A stretch of 64,000 nt of DNA, taken from an uncultured Rhodopila sp. Lineage in GTDB: Bacteria > Pseudomonadota > Alphaproteobacteria > Acetobacterales > Acetobacteraceae. Made by a program: the position numbers and the translations under genes. This document shows positions 27,193 through 36,019 of the stretch, piece after piece (the stretch's first letter is position 1; every line of letters begins with the position of its first letter). The notes below the pieces were generated by a model. It saw nothing but the letters and a program-made list of their open reading frames with translations. It was not told the origin of the DNA and searched no databases. The stretch spans positions 1 through 64,000 of the forward strand of contig NZ_CAJATU010000170.1 in the NCBI RefSeq assembly GCF_903944925.1. The letters are read 5' to 3'.

Positions 27193-27345
27193 TTATAATC
27201 CGGGCTTCGGCCCCTCGGGAGGCTCCACCTTCGACGGGTTCTTGACGCCATATCTCGGCAGCTTCGGGTAGCTTCCGTCGAACGGCCAATAGCCAAAGCG
27301 CCAGAGCAAGGCGACGACGACGACGATGATTATGAGAGTAGTCAT
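27193..27345 (-). CDS. Small membrane protein, unknown function (50 aa)
   Basis: A 50-residue peptide: one N-terminal transmembrane helix (TLIIIVVVVALLW), then WPFDGSYPKLPRYG, and a proline-rich cytosolic or periplasmic tail ending EGPKPGL. AAAGGAAG lies about 9 bp before the ATG at 27345, which supports translation. I do not recognise a family. It is isolated between terminator-like hairpins, in the middle of large spacers. Confidence 0.6.
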   Translation of the reverse strand: MTTLIIIVVVVALLWRFGYWPFDGSYPKLPRYGVKNPSKVEPPEGPKPGL

Positions 27346-27750
27346 GTTTGTGCTTCCTTTACTGTTCAGCCTGAAACGGTTGCACACGGCAACCGAAACC
27401 TCCTGATCGAGTTGCGGCGGGTCTCACCCGAACAATCGGACAGATTGCTGGACGGCCTCAGTGCCGCTCTACAGCTATACCGTTGACGCGCCGCCGATCT
27501 CGTTGCCCGGGTTGACTTAAACACTTTCGAGATCGCGGTCACCGGTCGGTGCTCTCTCCATGTGGGCCGCCGCATTATATCGCGTCTGTGGAGGAAGGAT
27601 AGCGGGGGTAGCTGATTAAGCCGGGGTCAAGATAAAGATTCGTCCCCGGCTGAATTGCGCACGAGAATGCGTAGCCGTATCGCAGAACTGAACAAGATAG
27701 TTTTAAGTCATTATTGACATCCGCGGGAAGACGCGCCGCGGCTTGCCGGC
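27346..27750. other. Gene-free, partly AT-rich spacer
   Basis: 405 bp without a supportable gene. It should include the small membrane protein promoter (minus). Around 27624-27654 there is a GCCGGGG / CCCCGGC inverted repeat with a 17-base loop; 27686-27720 is notably AT-rich (ATAGTTTTAAGTCATTATTGACA). No RNA gene recognised. Confidence 0.4.
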
Positions 27751-28371
27751 TCAATACCCCGGCGCCTCGTTCACGCAGACCACCCGCCAGCCATCCGCCG
27801 TCTTTTCCAGCCGGCTCAGCGACAGATTTTGCACTGCCATGTGCAGCGCATTGTCAGGGCCGATTTGCAGGGCGTGGGCAATAGCGCCGCGGATCGCGCC
27901 GCCGTGACTGACGATCACCACGTCGCGTCCGGCATGCGCCTCGGCCAGCCGCTCCATCGTCCGGCCGACACGGACGATCACCTCGGCCATGCTTTCCCCG
28001 CCCGGCGGCTTTTCGTGCCCACCCAGCGGCCAGAACGCGTGCGCCGGCAGCACTAGCCGCGCCGGCAGATCCGCGTGCGGCAGGCCCTGCCATTCGCCGA
28101 GAGACTGCTCGGTCAGTCCCGGCTCCTCGGTCGGATCCGCCGCGGGATAGCCGTGCGCGAAGATCGTCTCGGCGGTGCGCCGGGTGCGCGACAACGGAGT
28201 CACCAGCCAATCCGCGGGGCGCGGCAGCCGCGCCGCCAGCGAGCGATACATCGGCGCCTGCTCCAGCAGCGTGGTTTCGCACAGCGGCACGTCCATCACG
28301 CCGTACAGCACCGCGCGCGCATTCTCCGACACCAGCGCGTGGCGGATCAGCCAGAACCGGGTTGGTGTCAC
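27751..28371 (-). CDS. Histidine phosphatase family protein
   Basis: A 206-residue histidine (phosphoglycerate-mutase-like) phosphatase. The phospho-accepting His11 is in LIRHALVSEN, where most relatives have RHG rather than RHA. Supporting residues are in TPLSRTRRTAET (Arg), EQSLGEWQG (Glu) and VIVSHGGAIRG (second His). Candidates include cobalamin-pathway or sugar-phosphate phosphatases; the substrate is unknown. The GTG start overlaps the preceding permease stop (GTGA), so it is probably expressed with the ABC genes. Confidence 0.85.
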   Translation of the reverse strand: MTPTRFWLIRHALVSENARAVLYGVMDVPLCETTLLEQAPMYRSLAARLPRPADWLVTPLSRTRRTAETIFAHGYPAADPTEEPGLTEQSLGEWQGLPHADLPARLVLPAHAFWPLGGHEKPPGGESMAEVIVRVGRTMERLAEAHAGRDVVIVSHGGAIRGAIAHALQIGPDNALHMAVQNLSLSRLEKTADGWRVVCVNEAPGY

Positions 28372-29174
28372 TCGCCGATGCTCAGCAATGCGCCGCGCAC
28401 CCGGGCCTGATGAAACTGCCGCGCGAACAGCAGCAGGGTGGCGGATAGCCAGACGCAGTTCAGCACGAAGGCGGCGGCCAGATGGTCCCAGCGCACCTCG
28501 TTTTGCAGGACGATGGCGCGCATGCCCTCGAACACATGCGTGGTGGGCAGCATCAGGGCGACGGGCTGCAGCCAGCCGGGCAGCACGGTGACCGGGTAGA
28601 ACACGGCCGAGAGCGGCGCGATGCCGAACATCACGCCCCAGGCCAGCGCCTCCGCCCCCATGCCGTGCCGCAGGATCAGGGAGATGACGACCAGCGCCAC
28701 CATCCAGCCGAACATCATGAGGTTGATGAAGAACAGCACCAGCACCGGGCCGAGGGTGAACAGGTTGAAGGCGTAGAATGCCCAGGCCAGCAGGATCGCC
28801 GGCAACACGCCGACGAGCATGCGGATGATCGACATGGCGACGAGCGCCGCGAGCATCTCGGAGGGCCGCAGCGGGGAGACGAAGACGTGGCCGAGGTTGC
28901 GCGACCACATCTCCTCCATGAAGGAGATCGACATGCCCATCTGGCTGCGCAGCGTCACCTCCCACAGCAGCACGCCGCCGAGCAGGGTGGCGCCGGCCAT
29001 GATGGCGGGGTTGTAGCCGGTGCGCATGGCCAGGAAGCGGGCGGTAAACCCCCAGATGCACATTTGCAGGATCGGCCAGTAGGCGAGTTCGAGCAGGCGC
29101 GGCCAGGAACGGCGATACAGCGCGAGGTGCCTGTACATCAGGCCCCAGATGCGGCGGAGTGCGGCGGAATGCAT
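28368..29174 (-). CDS. ABC-2 type transporter permease
   Basis: A 268-residue inner-membrane permease with six predicted TM segments and an ABC-2 pattern (N-terminal MYRHLALYRRSW amphipathic helix, LWEVTLRSQMGMSISFMEEMWSRNLGHVFVSPLRPSE coupling region, and PVTVLPGWLQPVALMLPTTHVFEGMR before the last helices), as in drug, polysaccharide or Nod-factor exporters. Its likely ATPase is at 29808-30548 on the same strand; an orphan antitoxin gene sits between them. The start has a weak ribosome site, so it could lie further upstream. Confidence 0.84.
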   Translation of the reverse strand: MHSAALRRIWGLMYRHLALYRRSWPRLLELAYWPILQMCIWGFTARFLAMRTGYNPAIMAGATLLGGVLLWEVTLRSQMGMSISFMEEMWSRNLGHVFVSPLRPSEMLAALVAMSIIRMLVGVLPAILLAWAFYAFNLFTLGPVLVLFFINLMMFGWMVALVVISLILRHGMGAEALAWGVMFGIAPLSAVFYPVTVLPGWLQPVALMLPTTHVFEGMRAIVLQNEVRWDHLAAAFVLNCVWLSATLLLFARQFHQARVRGALLSIGE

Positions 29175-29482
29175 GCGGGGAGGGATGGCACGCGGTGGCG
29201 GGGGATGTCCAGGGCGGCGGCCTGAGCTACAGGTGGTCGTCATGAGTAGGCAAGATTTCATCCGCGCCGCCGCCGGAATGGCTGCAACAAGCATGGACCG
29301 GGTCAAAGAGCCGTGGCGTGGATGCTCTGACACTCGACGATATCAACGCAGAGACCGATGCTCACAGGCAGGAAACGAAGCCGGCTCCCGGCGACGCGGT
29401 GGGGCCAGAGAGGGGAAAAGACATAGTCCCAAATGGGCATCCGGATCCGATTGAGCCTTGCGGGAGAGGCGATGCACCCCTT
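29175..29482. other. Spacer with a possible degenerate antitoxin remnant
   Basis: About 308 bp between the permease and the orphan antitoxin, with no intact gene. On the plus strand 29318-29377 reads DALTLDDINAETDAHRQE, which resembles the tail of antitoxins that precede PIN toxins, but it is preceded by an incompatible frame and followed by unrelated sequence. This suggests an old toxin-antitoxin relic, not a functional gene. Confidence 0.3.
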
Positions 29483-29758
29483 TTACGCACCCGCCTGTTT
29501 GGCGGCGAGGCGCTCCCGCCCACGACGGTTTACGTCCTCGGCTAATTCATGCATGGCCTCTGCCGTGATCTCGATCCCCTCGCCGCGCGCCAGCGACGCT
29601 TCCGATTCGTCCAGCGTTTCGCGGAACTTCGCGAGGTCGGTTTCACGCTCCGCCCAGTGCGAGAGGGCTTCCTGAACGATGTCGTCGAAACTGCGTCCGG
29701 TGCGGGCGGCCAACGCGGCGATATGGGCTTCCTGGCCGGGAAGAAGGTTAATCTCCAT
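29483..29758 (-). CDS. Orphan ribbon-helix-helix antitoxin (ParD-like)
   Basis: A 91-residue protein with an N-terminal RHH-type DNA-binding segment (strand MEINLLP, helices EAHIAALAARTGRSFDDIVQEALSHW) and a charged helical C-terminal part that would bind a toxin (EASLARGEGIEIT, AMHELAEDVNRRGRERLA). ATAGG lies 8-12 bp before the ATG at 29758. No ParE/RelE-type toxin gene follows, so it is an orphan. It lies 49 bp after the ATPase gene, inside the ABC transporter group. Confidence 0.72.
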   Translation of the reverse strand: MEINLLPGQEAHIAALAARTGRSFDDIVQEALSHWAERETDLAKFRETLDESEASLARGEGIEITAEAMHELAEDVNRRGRERLAAKQAGA

Positions 29759-29807
29759 GTGAATCAACCTATCCTGTTGCTGAAAGGAGTCACTACAGCC
29801 GCACCCG

Positions 29808-30548
29808 TCAGACCGGCACCGACTGCCGCCGATCGCGCGCGATGTCCAGGAACACGGCCTCCAGGTCGTGCCGCCCGTAGCGTGCCAGCAGATCCGCCGG
29901 GCTTCCGCGATCGACGATGCGGCCCTGCTTCAGCATCGCAACATCCGTGCACAGCCGCTCCACCTCCGCCATGTTGTGGCTCGCCAGCAGGATCGTGCAG
30001 CCGCTCTCCGAGCGGTACTGCTCCAGCCAGGTGCGCACCATGTCGCCGGTGTCCGGGTCCAGACTCGCCGTCGGCTCGTCCAGCAGCAGCACCTCCGGCT
30101 TGTTGATCAGCGCCTTGGCCAGCGCCACCCGGGTCTTCTGCCCGGCCGACAACTCCCCCGCCGGACGGTGCAGGATCGCCCCGAGATCGAGTTCCGCCGC
30201 CAGCGTCGCGATCCGCGCATCCACTTTGCGCACGTTGTACAGATGCCCGTAGACCCGCATGTTCTCTATCACCGTCAGCCGGTGGGGCAGGGCGACATAC
30301 GGTGACGAGAAGTTCATCCGCGCCAGTGCGGCATAGCGGTCCGTTGCCATGTCGTGTCCCAGCACGCTGATGCGCCCGGATGTCGGGACGATCAACGCCA
30401 GCAGCATGGCGATCGTCGTGGTCTTGCCCGCGCCGTTGCCGCCGAGCAGCCCGAAGGTGGCGCCCCGGCGGACGGTGAAATCGATGTTGTCTACCGCCAG
30501 CACCGCATCATAGCGTTTGCTGAGGCTTTCGACCTGGATGGCGTTCAT
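29808..30548 (-). CDS. ABC transporter ATP-binding protein
   Basis: A 246-residue ATPase with Walker A GGNGAGKTT at 36-44, ABC signature LSAGQ at 133-137, Walker B LLLDEP at 154-159, and the H-loop ASHN. It resembles the NodI/DrrA-like exporters that pair with ABC-2 permeases such as the one at 28368. The start at 30548 (MNAIQVE) is preferred; upstream in-frame codons run into a GC-rich tandem repeat that encodes PPLGAP repeats and is unlikely to be protein. Confidence 0.92.
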   Translation of the reverse strand: MNAIQVESLSKRYDAVLAVDNIDFTVRRGATFGLLGGNGAGKTTTIAMLLALIVPTSGRISVLGHDMATDRYAALARMNFSSPYVALPHRLTVIENMRVYGHLYNVRKVDARIATLAAELDLGAILHRPAGELSAGQKTRVALAKALINKPEVLLLDEPTASLDPDTGDMVRTWLEQYRSESGCTILLASHNMAEVERLCTDVAMLKQGRIVDRGSPADLLARYGRHDLEAVFLDIARDRRQSVPV

Positions 30549-30579
30549 GCGGCTTCGGATAGGGTGCTCCGGGTCATTC

Positions 30580-30639
30580 GCCAAGGGGGGGCGCCAAGGG
30601 GGGGCGCCAAGGGGGGCGCCAAGGGGGGGCGCCAAGGGG
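30580..30639. repeat. G-rich tandem repeat (CGCCAAGGGGGGG-type unit, about 5 copies)
   Basis: Five near-identical 12-13 bp units, each with a run of six or seven G (four in the last), lie between the ABC ATPase gene and the phosphatase gene. They sit 31 bp upstream of the ATPase start on its 5' side. The G-runs of the plus strand could form a G-quadruplex. Copy number may vary between strains by slippage. Confidence 0.85.
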
Positions 30640-30698
30640 AGAGTTCGCGAACACGCCGTGATTGGCCAAAACCCCCGGCTGCCCTAGGCTGATCGGCC

Positions 30699-31415
30699 AT
30701 GATCGAATTTGCCGCAGCCCCCGCGACTCTGCCTCCCGGCCAGCGTGTCTACGCCGTCGGCGACATTCACGGTTGCATGGACCGCCTGATGGCCCTGCAT
30801 GAGCTGATCGCCGACGATATCGCCAGCCGCCCGGCGGAGCACACCGTCCTCGTGCATCTCGGCGACTATGTCGATCGCGGCAGCGACAGCGCGCAGGTGG
30901 TCGACTGGCTGACCAACGGCCCGCCGGTGCCAGCCGATGATATCATTAACCTGATGGGCAATCATGAGCACATGATGCTCTCGGCCCTGGCCGCCGCCGA
31001 CAAGGATGCGGCGTCGCTGTGGATGACCAATGGCGGTGCCGACTCGCTGCTGAGCTGGGGCATCTCCAGGCTCGTGCCGCCGGCGGAGTGGGCGGCCAAG
31101 ATCCCCCGGCAGCACCTGATCTTCCTGCGCGACCTGACGATCAGCCATCGCGTCGGGCCGTATCTGTTCGTGCATGCCGGGGTCAGGCCGGGCGTCGCGC
31201 TGGAGCGGCAGACCCGGCACGATATGATCTGGATTCGCGAGCCGTTCCTGTCGTCGCGCGCCGATCACGGTGCGGTGATCGTACATGGGCATACGCCGAA
31301 GCGCGAACCGGTGATCCAGCCCAACCGCATCGCCCTCGATACCGGCGCGGTGCTGGGCGGTTCGCTGACCTGCGTGGTGCTGGAAGAGGACAAGCTGGCG
31401 TTCCTGCAGACGTAG
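30699..31415 (+). CDS. Metallophosphoesterase, PPP-type serine/threonine protein phosphatase
   Basis: A 238-residue calcineurin-like phosphatase. The binuclear metal motifs are GDIHG at 21-25, GDYVDRG at 55-61 and GNHE at 87-90, followed by HAGVRPG and HGHTP with the metal-binding histidines. It resembles bacterial PrpA/Sph-type protein phosphatases or diadenosine tetraphosphatase relatives. It stands alone, divergent from the ABC ATPase with the G-rich repeat between them. Confidence 0.9.
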   Translation: MIEFAAAPATLPPGQRVYAVGDIHGCMDRLMALHELIADDIASRPAEHTVLVHLGDYVDRGSDSAQVVDWLTNGPPVPADDIINLMGNHEHMMLSALAAADKDAASLWMTNGGADSLLSWGISRLVPPAEWAAKIPRQHLIFLRDLTISHRVGPYLFVHAGVRPGVALERQTRHDMIWIREPFLSSRADHGAVIVHGHTPKREPVIQPNRIALDTGAVLGGSLTCVVLEEDKLAFLQT

Positions 31416-31577
31416 CGGCCTCGGGACGCGCGGGCGTTATCGGGTTGAGATATTCCCCCGAATATGCAATTGCTTTGGTAAGAAACTTAGTCTTTTGCTG
31501 CACTGTATCCGCGGTTCAGCATATTACCGTATTCACTTCGGTGGACCGCTGCCCTGTATTTCCAAGGACTTCGCATC

Positions 31578-32810
31578 TTGTCCAAACTGTTGTTCCTGAC
31601 ACAGCGCATTCCCTACCCGCCGACCAAGGGGGAAAAGATCCGGCAGTTGCAGATCCTGCGGCATTTGAGGCAGTCGCATGAGGTTTATCTCGGCTGCCTG
31701 GTGGACGACCCGCGCGACCTGGAGCATGTGCCCACCGTGCAGGCGATGTGCGCGGACTCGTATTTTGCGGCGATCGATCGCCGCAGGGCCTCGATCGCCT
31801 GCCTGCGCGGCCTGCTGACGGGCGAACCGCTGAGCGTCACCTTCTACCGCCACCGGGGGCTCGCCGGCTGGGTCCGCCGCACGTTGCGCGACGTCAGGCC
31901 GGAGATCATTTTCGTCTCGTCGTCGAACATGGCGCCCTATGTGCTGGATCAGCGCGGACGCGAGCGTGTCTGCCTGGTCGACCTGGCAGACGTCGATTCG
32001 GAGAAATGGCGTGCCTATGCGCAATCCGGCGGCTTTCCGATGAACCGGGTGCATGCCCGCGAATGGCGCCGCGTCGCCGCGCTGGAAGCCCGCATCGCCC
32101 GGGACTGCGATTGGAGCACCTTGGTCTCCGCCGACGAAGCCGAACTCTTCGCCGGCCAGCATCCTGCCGAGGCGGCGAGAATTCGCGCCGTCAGCAACGG
32201 CGTCGACCATGCCTATTTCGATCCGGCCCTGCCGTATGCCCGGCCTTTCCCCGACGGCGGGCTTCACTTCGTCTTCACCGGCACCATGGACTACCCGCCG
32301 AACGTTGATGCCGTGGTGTGGTTTGCCGAGACGATCCTGCCGATGATCCGGCGGTCCCGGCCTGATGCGGCGTTCCACATCGCCGGCTCCAATCCCGCCC
32401 CGCGGGTGCAGGCGCTGACTGCGATCCAGGGCGTCTTCGTCACCGGCCGGGTGCCCGACATGCGGCCCTACATCGCCAATGCCAGCGCCGCCGTGGCGCC
32501 CATGCGCATCGCCCGCGGCGTCCAGAACAAGGTGCTCGAAGCCATGGCCATGGCGCGGCCAACCGTGGTCACGAGCGACGCCTTGAGCGGCATTCGCGCG
32601 GCCCCGGGGCGGGAGGTGCTGCTCGCCGATACGGCGGAAGACTTTGCGGCCGCCTGCCTGGTGGCGGCCGGACCGGAGGGCGAGGCCATCGGCGACGCGG
32701 CGCGGCGGCGCGTGCTGCAGGATCACACCTGGCCGGAGTGCCTGCGCGGCTTCGACGCGTTGCTGGATCGCGCGCCGCTCGCCGAACCGGTGCATGCCGG
32801 TTCGGCGTGA
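31578..32810 (+). CDS. TIGR03087-type glycosyltransferase (PEP-CTERM/EpsH system-associated)
   Basis: The 410-residue protein has the GT-B layout and the signature of the TIGR03087 family: N-terminal LLFLTQRIPYPPTKGEKIRQLQILRHL, LVDLADVDSEKWRAYA, DWSTLVSADEAELF, VFTGTMDYPPNVDAV and VAPMRIARGVQNKVLEAMAM. In other bacteria these sit with exosortase/EPS clusters; here no exosortase or PEP-CTERM gene is near. The TTG at 31578 is supported by AAGGA about 8 bp upstream. A preceding spacer of 160 bp is AT-rich and probably holds the promoter. Confidence 0.87.
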   Translation: MSKLLFLTQRIPYPPTKGEKIRQLQILRHLRQSHEVYLGCLVDDPRDLEHVPTVQAMCADSYFAAIDRRRASIACLRGLLTGEPLSVTFYRHRGLAGWVRRTLRDVRPEIIFVSSSNMAPYVLDQRGRERVCLVDLADVDSEKWRAYAQSGGFPMNRVHAREWRRVAALEARIARDCDWSTLVSADEAELFAGQHPAEAARIRAVSNGVDHAYFDPALPYARPFPDGGLHFVFTGTMDYPPNVDAVVWFAETILPMIRRSRPDAAFHIAGSNPAPRVQALTAIQGVFVTGRVPDMRPYIANASAAVAPMRIARGVQNKVLEAMAMARPTVVTSDALSGIRAAPGREVLLADTAEDFAAACLVAAGPEGEAIGDAARRRVLQDHTWPECLRGFDALLDRAPLAEPVHAGSA

Positions 32811-32921
32811 TTGGGTAGGGCAAAGATTGTCCCGAGCCTCACGTCTTCGTGTGGCATGGATGAAGCGTCGACCAAACCGGATCGGCTTGGCGTTTCGTGA
32901 CCCCGGCGTGCCGGCGTAATC

Positions 32922-34166
32922 TTACCCCACCCGGACCAGCCGGTGCTGCTTTCGCCCGGCGGATAGCTTGATCGCCCCGTCGCGCAGCAGATCCACCCCG
33001 ACAAGCGCCCCCTCATCGGCCACGGCCGCATCGTTGACCCGTGCCCCGCCGCCCCTGATCAGCCGCCGTGCCTCGGCATTGCTCGCCGCCAGTCCGGCCA
33101 GGACGAACAGCCGAAACGCCGGAATCCCGGCTTCCAGCTCGGCCGCCGCTAGCGTCACGCTCGGCAACGTAGCCGCCGCCTCGCCCTCCTCGAACGCTCG
33201 CCGCGCAGTCTCCGCCGCCGCCGCGGCCTGTTCAGCCCCATGCGCCAAGGCCGTCGCCTCGGTCGCCAGCACCTTCTTCGCCTCGTTGATCTCCGCCCCG
33301 CCGAGCGCCTCGAGCCGCGCGATCTCCGGCAACGGCAGGTCCGTGAACAACCGCAGGAAGCGGCCGACATCCCCGTCCTCGGTGTTCCGCCAGAACTGCC
33401 AATAATCATAAACCGACAGCCGATCGGCGGTGAGCCAGATGGCGCCCTGGGCGGTCTTGCCCATTTTGCCGCCGGAGGCCGTGGTGATCAGCGGCGTCGT
33501 CAGGCCGTAGACCGATTTCGCATCCGTCCGGCGCGTCAGCTCCATCCCGGCGACGATGTTGCCCCACTGGTCGGACCCGCCGATTTGCAGCGTCACCCCG
33601 TGCCGGCGGCTGAGCTCGCGGAAATCGTAGCTCTGCAGGATCATGTAGTTGAATTCGAGGAAGGTCAGCGGCTGCTCGCGCTCCAGCCGCAGCTTCACGG
33701 AGTCGAACCCCAGCATCCGGTTGATGGTGAAGTGCACCCCGACCTCCCGCAGCAGCGGGATATAGCCCAGCGTGTCCAGCCAGTCGGCGTTGTTCGCCAG
33801 CATGGCGTCAGCGGGACCTTCGCCGAAGCGCAGGAACGGCGTGAAGCAGCGCCTTATGCCCGCCATGTTGGCGGCGATCACCTCATCCGTCAGCAATTGC
33901 CGCGACTCGTCCTTGCCGGAGGGATCGCCGATGCGCGTCGTCCCTCCGCCCAGCAGCACCACCGGCTTGTGGCCGTGCTTCTGCAGCAGCCGCAGGATCA
34001 TGATCTGCACCAGGCTGCCGACATGCAGGCTGTCCGCCGTGCAGTCGAAGCCGATATAGGCGGAGACGGGTCCGGTCTGCATCGCGGCGCGCAGCGCGTC
34101 CGTGTCGGTGCACTGAAACACGAAGCCGCGCGCGGTGGCTTCGTCCAGGAAAGAGGTGGTCGTCAT
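32922..34166 (-). CDS. tyrS: Tyrosyl-tRNA synthetase
   Basis: Charges tRNA-Tyr. The 414-residue class Ic synthetase shows [17 protein letters not shown] (HIGH region), the tyrosine-binding [12 protein letters not shown], and KMGKT (KMSKS variant), then a C-terminal S4 RNA-binding domain ([16 protein letters not shown]). The ATG at 34166 is the natural start. It is divergent from anmK with a 59-bp spacer, a usual alphaproteobacterial arrangement. Confidence 0.97.
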   Translation of the reverse strand: MTTTSFLDEATARGFVFQCTDTDALRAAMQTGPVSAYIGFDCTADSLHVGSLVQIMILRLLQKHGHKPVVLLGGGTTRIGDPSGKDESRQLLTDEVIAANMAGIRRCFTPFLRFGEGPADAMLANNADWLDTLGYIPLLREVGVHFTINRMLGFDSVKLRLEREQPLTFLEFNYMILQSYDFRELSRRHGVTLQIGGSDQWGNIVAGMELTRRTDAKSVYGLTTPLITTASGGKMGKTAQGAIWLTADRLSVYDYWQFWRNTEDGDVGRFLRLFTDLPLPEIARLEALGGAEINEAKKVLATEATALAHGAEQAAAAAETARRAFEEGEAAATLPSVTLAAAELEAGIPAFRLFVLAGLAASNAEARRLIRGGGARVNDAAVADEGALVGVDLLRDGAIKLSAGRKQHRLVRVG

Positions 34167-34225
34167 GGCGGCAGACCCGTATCGTGAGAAGGCACGCGGG
34201 TTAACACACACCAGCACGGGAACAA

Positions 34226-35293
34226 ATGCCGCGCGTTATCGGCTTGATGAGCGGAACCTCCCTGGACGGCGTCGATGCCGCCTGGCTTGACACCGATGGC
34301 GAGCACATCGCCGCGTTCGGGCCGTCGCTGACGCTGCCGTACGACGCGGCGCTGCGCCGCGATCTGCGCATGATCCTCGACCTCGCCCCGACGCTCGTCG
34401 ACGGCGATCCCCGCCTGGTCAGCGCCGTGGACCGTCTGACCGCGTACCACGTCCGGGCGGTCAAGGCGCTCGATCGGCCCGCTGACATGATTGGCTTCCA
34501 CGGCCAGACCATCCTGCATCAGCCCGCCCGCGGGCGGACCTGGCAGGTGGGGGACGCCGCGCGGCTGGCGAGGGAGACGGGCGTGCCGGTCGCGCACGAT
34601 TTCCGCTCGGCCGATGTCGCCGCGGGCGGGCAGGGCGCCCCGCTGGTGCCCGTCTATCACGCGGCGCTGGCGGTGAACCTGCCCAAGCCGCTGGCGATCC
34701 TGAATATCGGTGGCGTTGCCAACGTGACCTTCATCGGCCGGGATGGGGCGTTGCTGGCCTTCGACACCGGACCGGGTAACGGCCCGCTGGATGACTGGTG
34801 CGCGCGGCACACCGGCCAGCCATTCGACAAGGACGGCACCCTGGCCCGGTCAGGTCACGCCGATGGGCTGGTGCTGGCGCGGCTGCTGGCCGACGGATAT
34901 TTCGCCGCACCCCCGCCCAAATCGCTCGATCGGCTGGATTTCGGCCGGGCACTGGCGGCCAGCGGCCTGGATGGACTGTCGGCGGCGGACGGGGCGGCAA
35001 CCTTGGCGGCGTTCACCATCCGCTCGATCGCCGCCGCGGTGTTTCCCGAGCCGCCCGCCCGCTGGCTGATTTGCGGCGGCGGTCGGCGCAACCCAATGCT
35101 GATGCACGGGTTGCGCCAGGCGCTCGGCGTTCCGGTCGCGCCGGTGGAATCGGCAGGATGGGATGGCGACGCGCTGGAAGCCCAATGCTTCGGCTTCCTT
35201 GCGGCGCGAATAGCGAGCAAGCGGCCGATAACGTTCCCAAGCACGACAGGTGTGCCTGTCGCGATGGCCGGTGGCCGTATTCAAACTATATAA
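34226..35293 (+). CDS. anmK: Anhydro-N-acetylmuramic acid kinase AnmK
   Basis: Recycles cell-wall sugar by cleaving and phosphorylating 1,6-anhydro-MurNAc to MurNAc 6-phosphate. The 355-residue product has [12 protein letters not shown] near the start, [35 protein letters not shown] and [14 protein letters not shown], all family blocks. It functionally complements the dcw and pgeF genes in this window. Divergent from tyrS. Confidence 0.96.
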   Translation: MPRVIGLMSGTSLDGVDAAWLDTDGEHIAAFGPSLTLPYDAALRRDLRMILDLAPTLVDGDPRLVSAVDRLTAYHVRAVKALDRPADMIGFHGQTILHQPARGRTWQVGDAARLARETGVPVAHDFRSADVAAGGQGAPLVPVYHAALAVNLPKPLAILNIGGVANVTFIGRDGALLAFDTGPGNGPLDDWCARHTGQPFDKDGTLARSGHADGLVLARLLADGYFAAPPPKSLDRLDFGRALAASGLDGLSAADGAATLAAFTIRSIAAAVFPEPPARWLICGGGRRNPMLMHGLRQALGVPVAPVESAGWDGDALEAQCFGFLAARIASKRPITFPSTTGVPVAMAGGRIQTI

Positions 35294-35353
35294 AGAAGTG
35301 CTGCGGGGCGGCAGCGGCATGACGCCGCCGCCCGGGTGCCGGGTTGACCCGGT

Positions 35354-36019
35354 CTAATCCGCAGCCAAAGCCATCTGCTTGCGGGCGATCGCCTTGCCGC
35401 AGAAATCATCCACCGCGTCTGCCACAATATCGGCATGACTGGCGAATACATGGTCCGCACCCGGTATAACCCGGTAATCGACATGAACGCCCTTCTGGGT
35501 ATTCAGCTTATCCACCAGCTTCCGCACCGCCGGCTCCGGCACCAATTCGTCCACATCCCCGTGCAGCATCAGACCGCCGCACGGACAAGGCGCGAGGAAG
35601 CCGAAATCGTAGTGATTGGCCGGCGGAGCGACACTGACCCAGCCCGATATCTCGGGCCGGCGCATCAGAAGCTGCATGCCGATGAACGCGCCGAAGGAGT
35701 AACCGGCGATCCACAGCCCGCCATGGCCGGGATTGACCGCCTGCATCCAGTCGAGCGCCGCCGCTGCATCACCAATCTCGCCGATGCCGCCATCGTAACG
35801 GCCCTGGCTGCGTCCAACACCGCGGAAGTTGAAGCGCATCACCGAACATCCAAGCTTCTGGTAGGCTTGGTACATCGAATATGTGATACGGTTATTCATC
35901 GTTCCGCCATGCAGCGGATGCGGATGCAGAATAAGCGCGACCGGCGCCCCTGACTCCTTCGAATGATGATAGCGACCTTCAAGCCGTCCATCTGGACCGG
36001 CAAACATGACCTCGGGCAT
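35354..36019 (-). CDS. Alpha/beta hydrolase (YheT/COG2945-like)
   Basis: A 221-residue serine hydrolase of the COG2945 type. The oxyanion region is LHPHPLHGGTMNN, the nucleophile elbow is GYSFG with Ser108, and the acid and His are in LHGDVDELVP and PGADHVF. No signal peptide is seen, so it is probably cytoplasmic. Substrate unknown. The ATG at 36019 was chosen; an open frame extends upstream but without family sequence. Confidence 0.88.
   Translation of the reverse strand: MPEVMFAGPDGRLEGRYHHSKESGAPVALILHPHPLHGGTMNNRITYSMYQAYQKLGCSVMRFNFRGVGRSQGRYDGGIGEIGDAAAALDWMQAVNPGHGGLWIAGYSFGAFIGMQLLMRRPEISGWVSVAPPANHYDFGFLAPCPCGGLMLHGDVDELVPEPAVRKLVDKLNTQKGVHVDYRVIPGADHVFASHADIVADAVDDFCGKAIARKQMALAAD

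Noticed and set aside
30549-30635. N-terminal extension of the ABC ATPase through the G-rich repeat
   Set aside because: The repeat encodes artificial PPLGAP units and the family N-terminus starts at MNAIQVE.
30580-30639. G-rich repeat as a CRISPR array
   Set aside because: Units are 12-13 bp and directly adjacent with no spacers, so it is not CRISPR.
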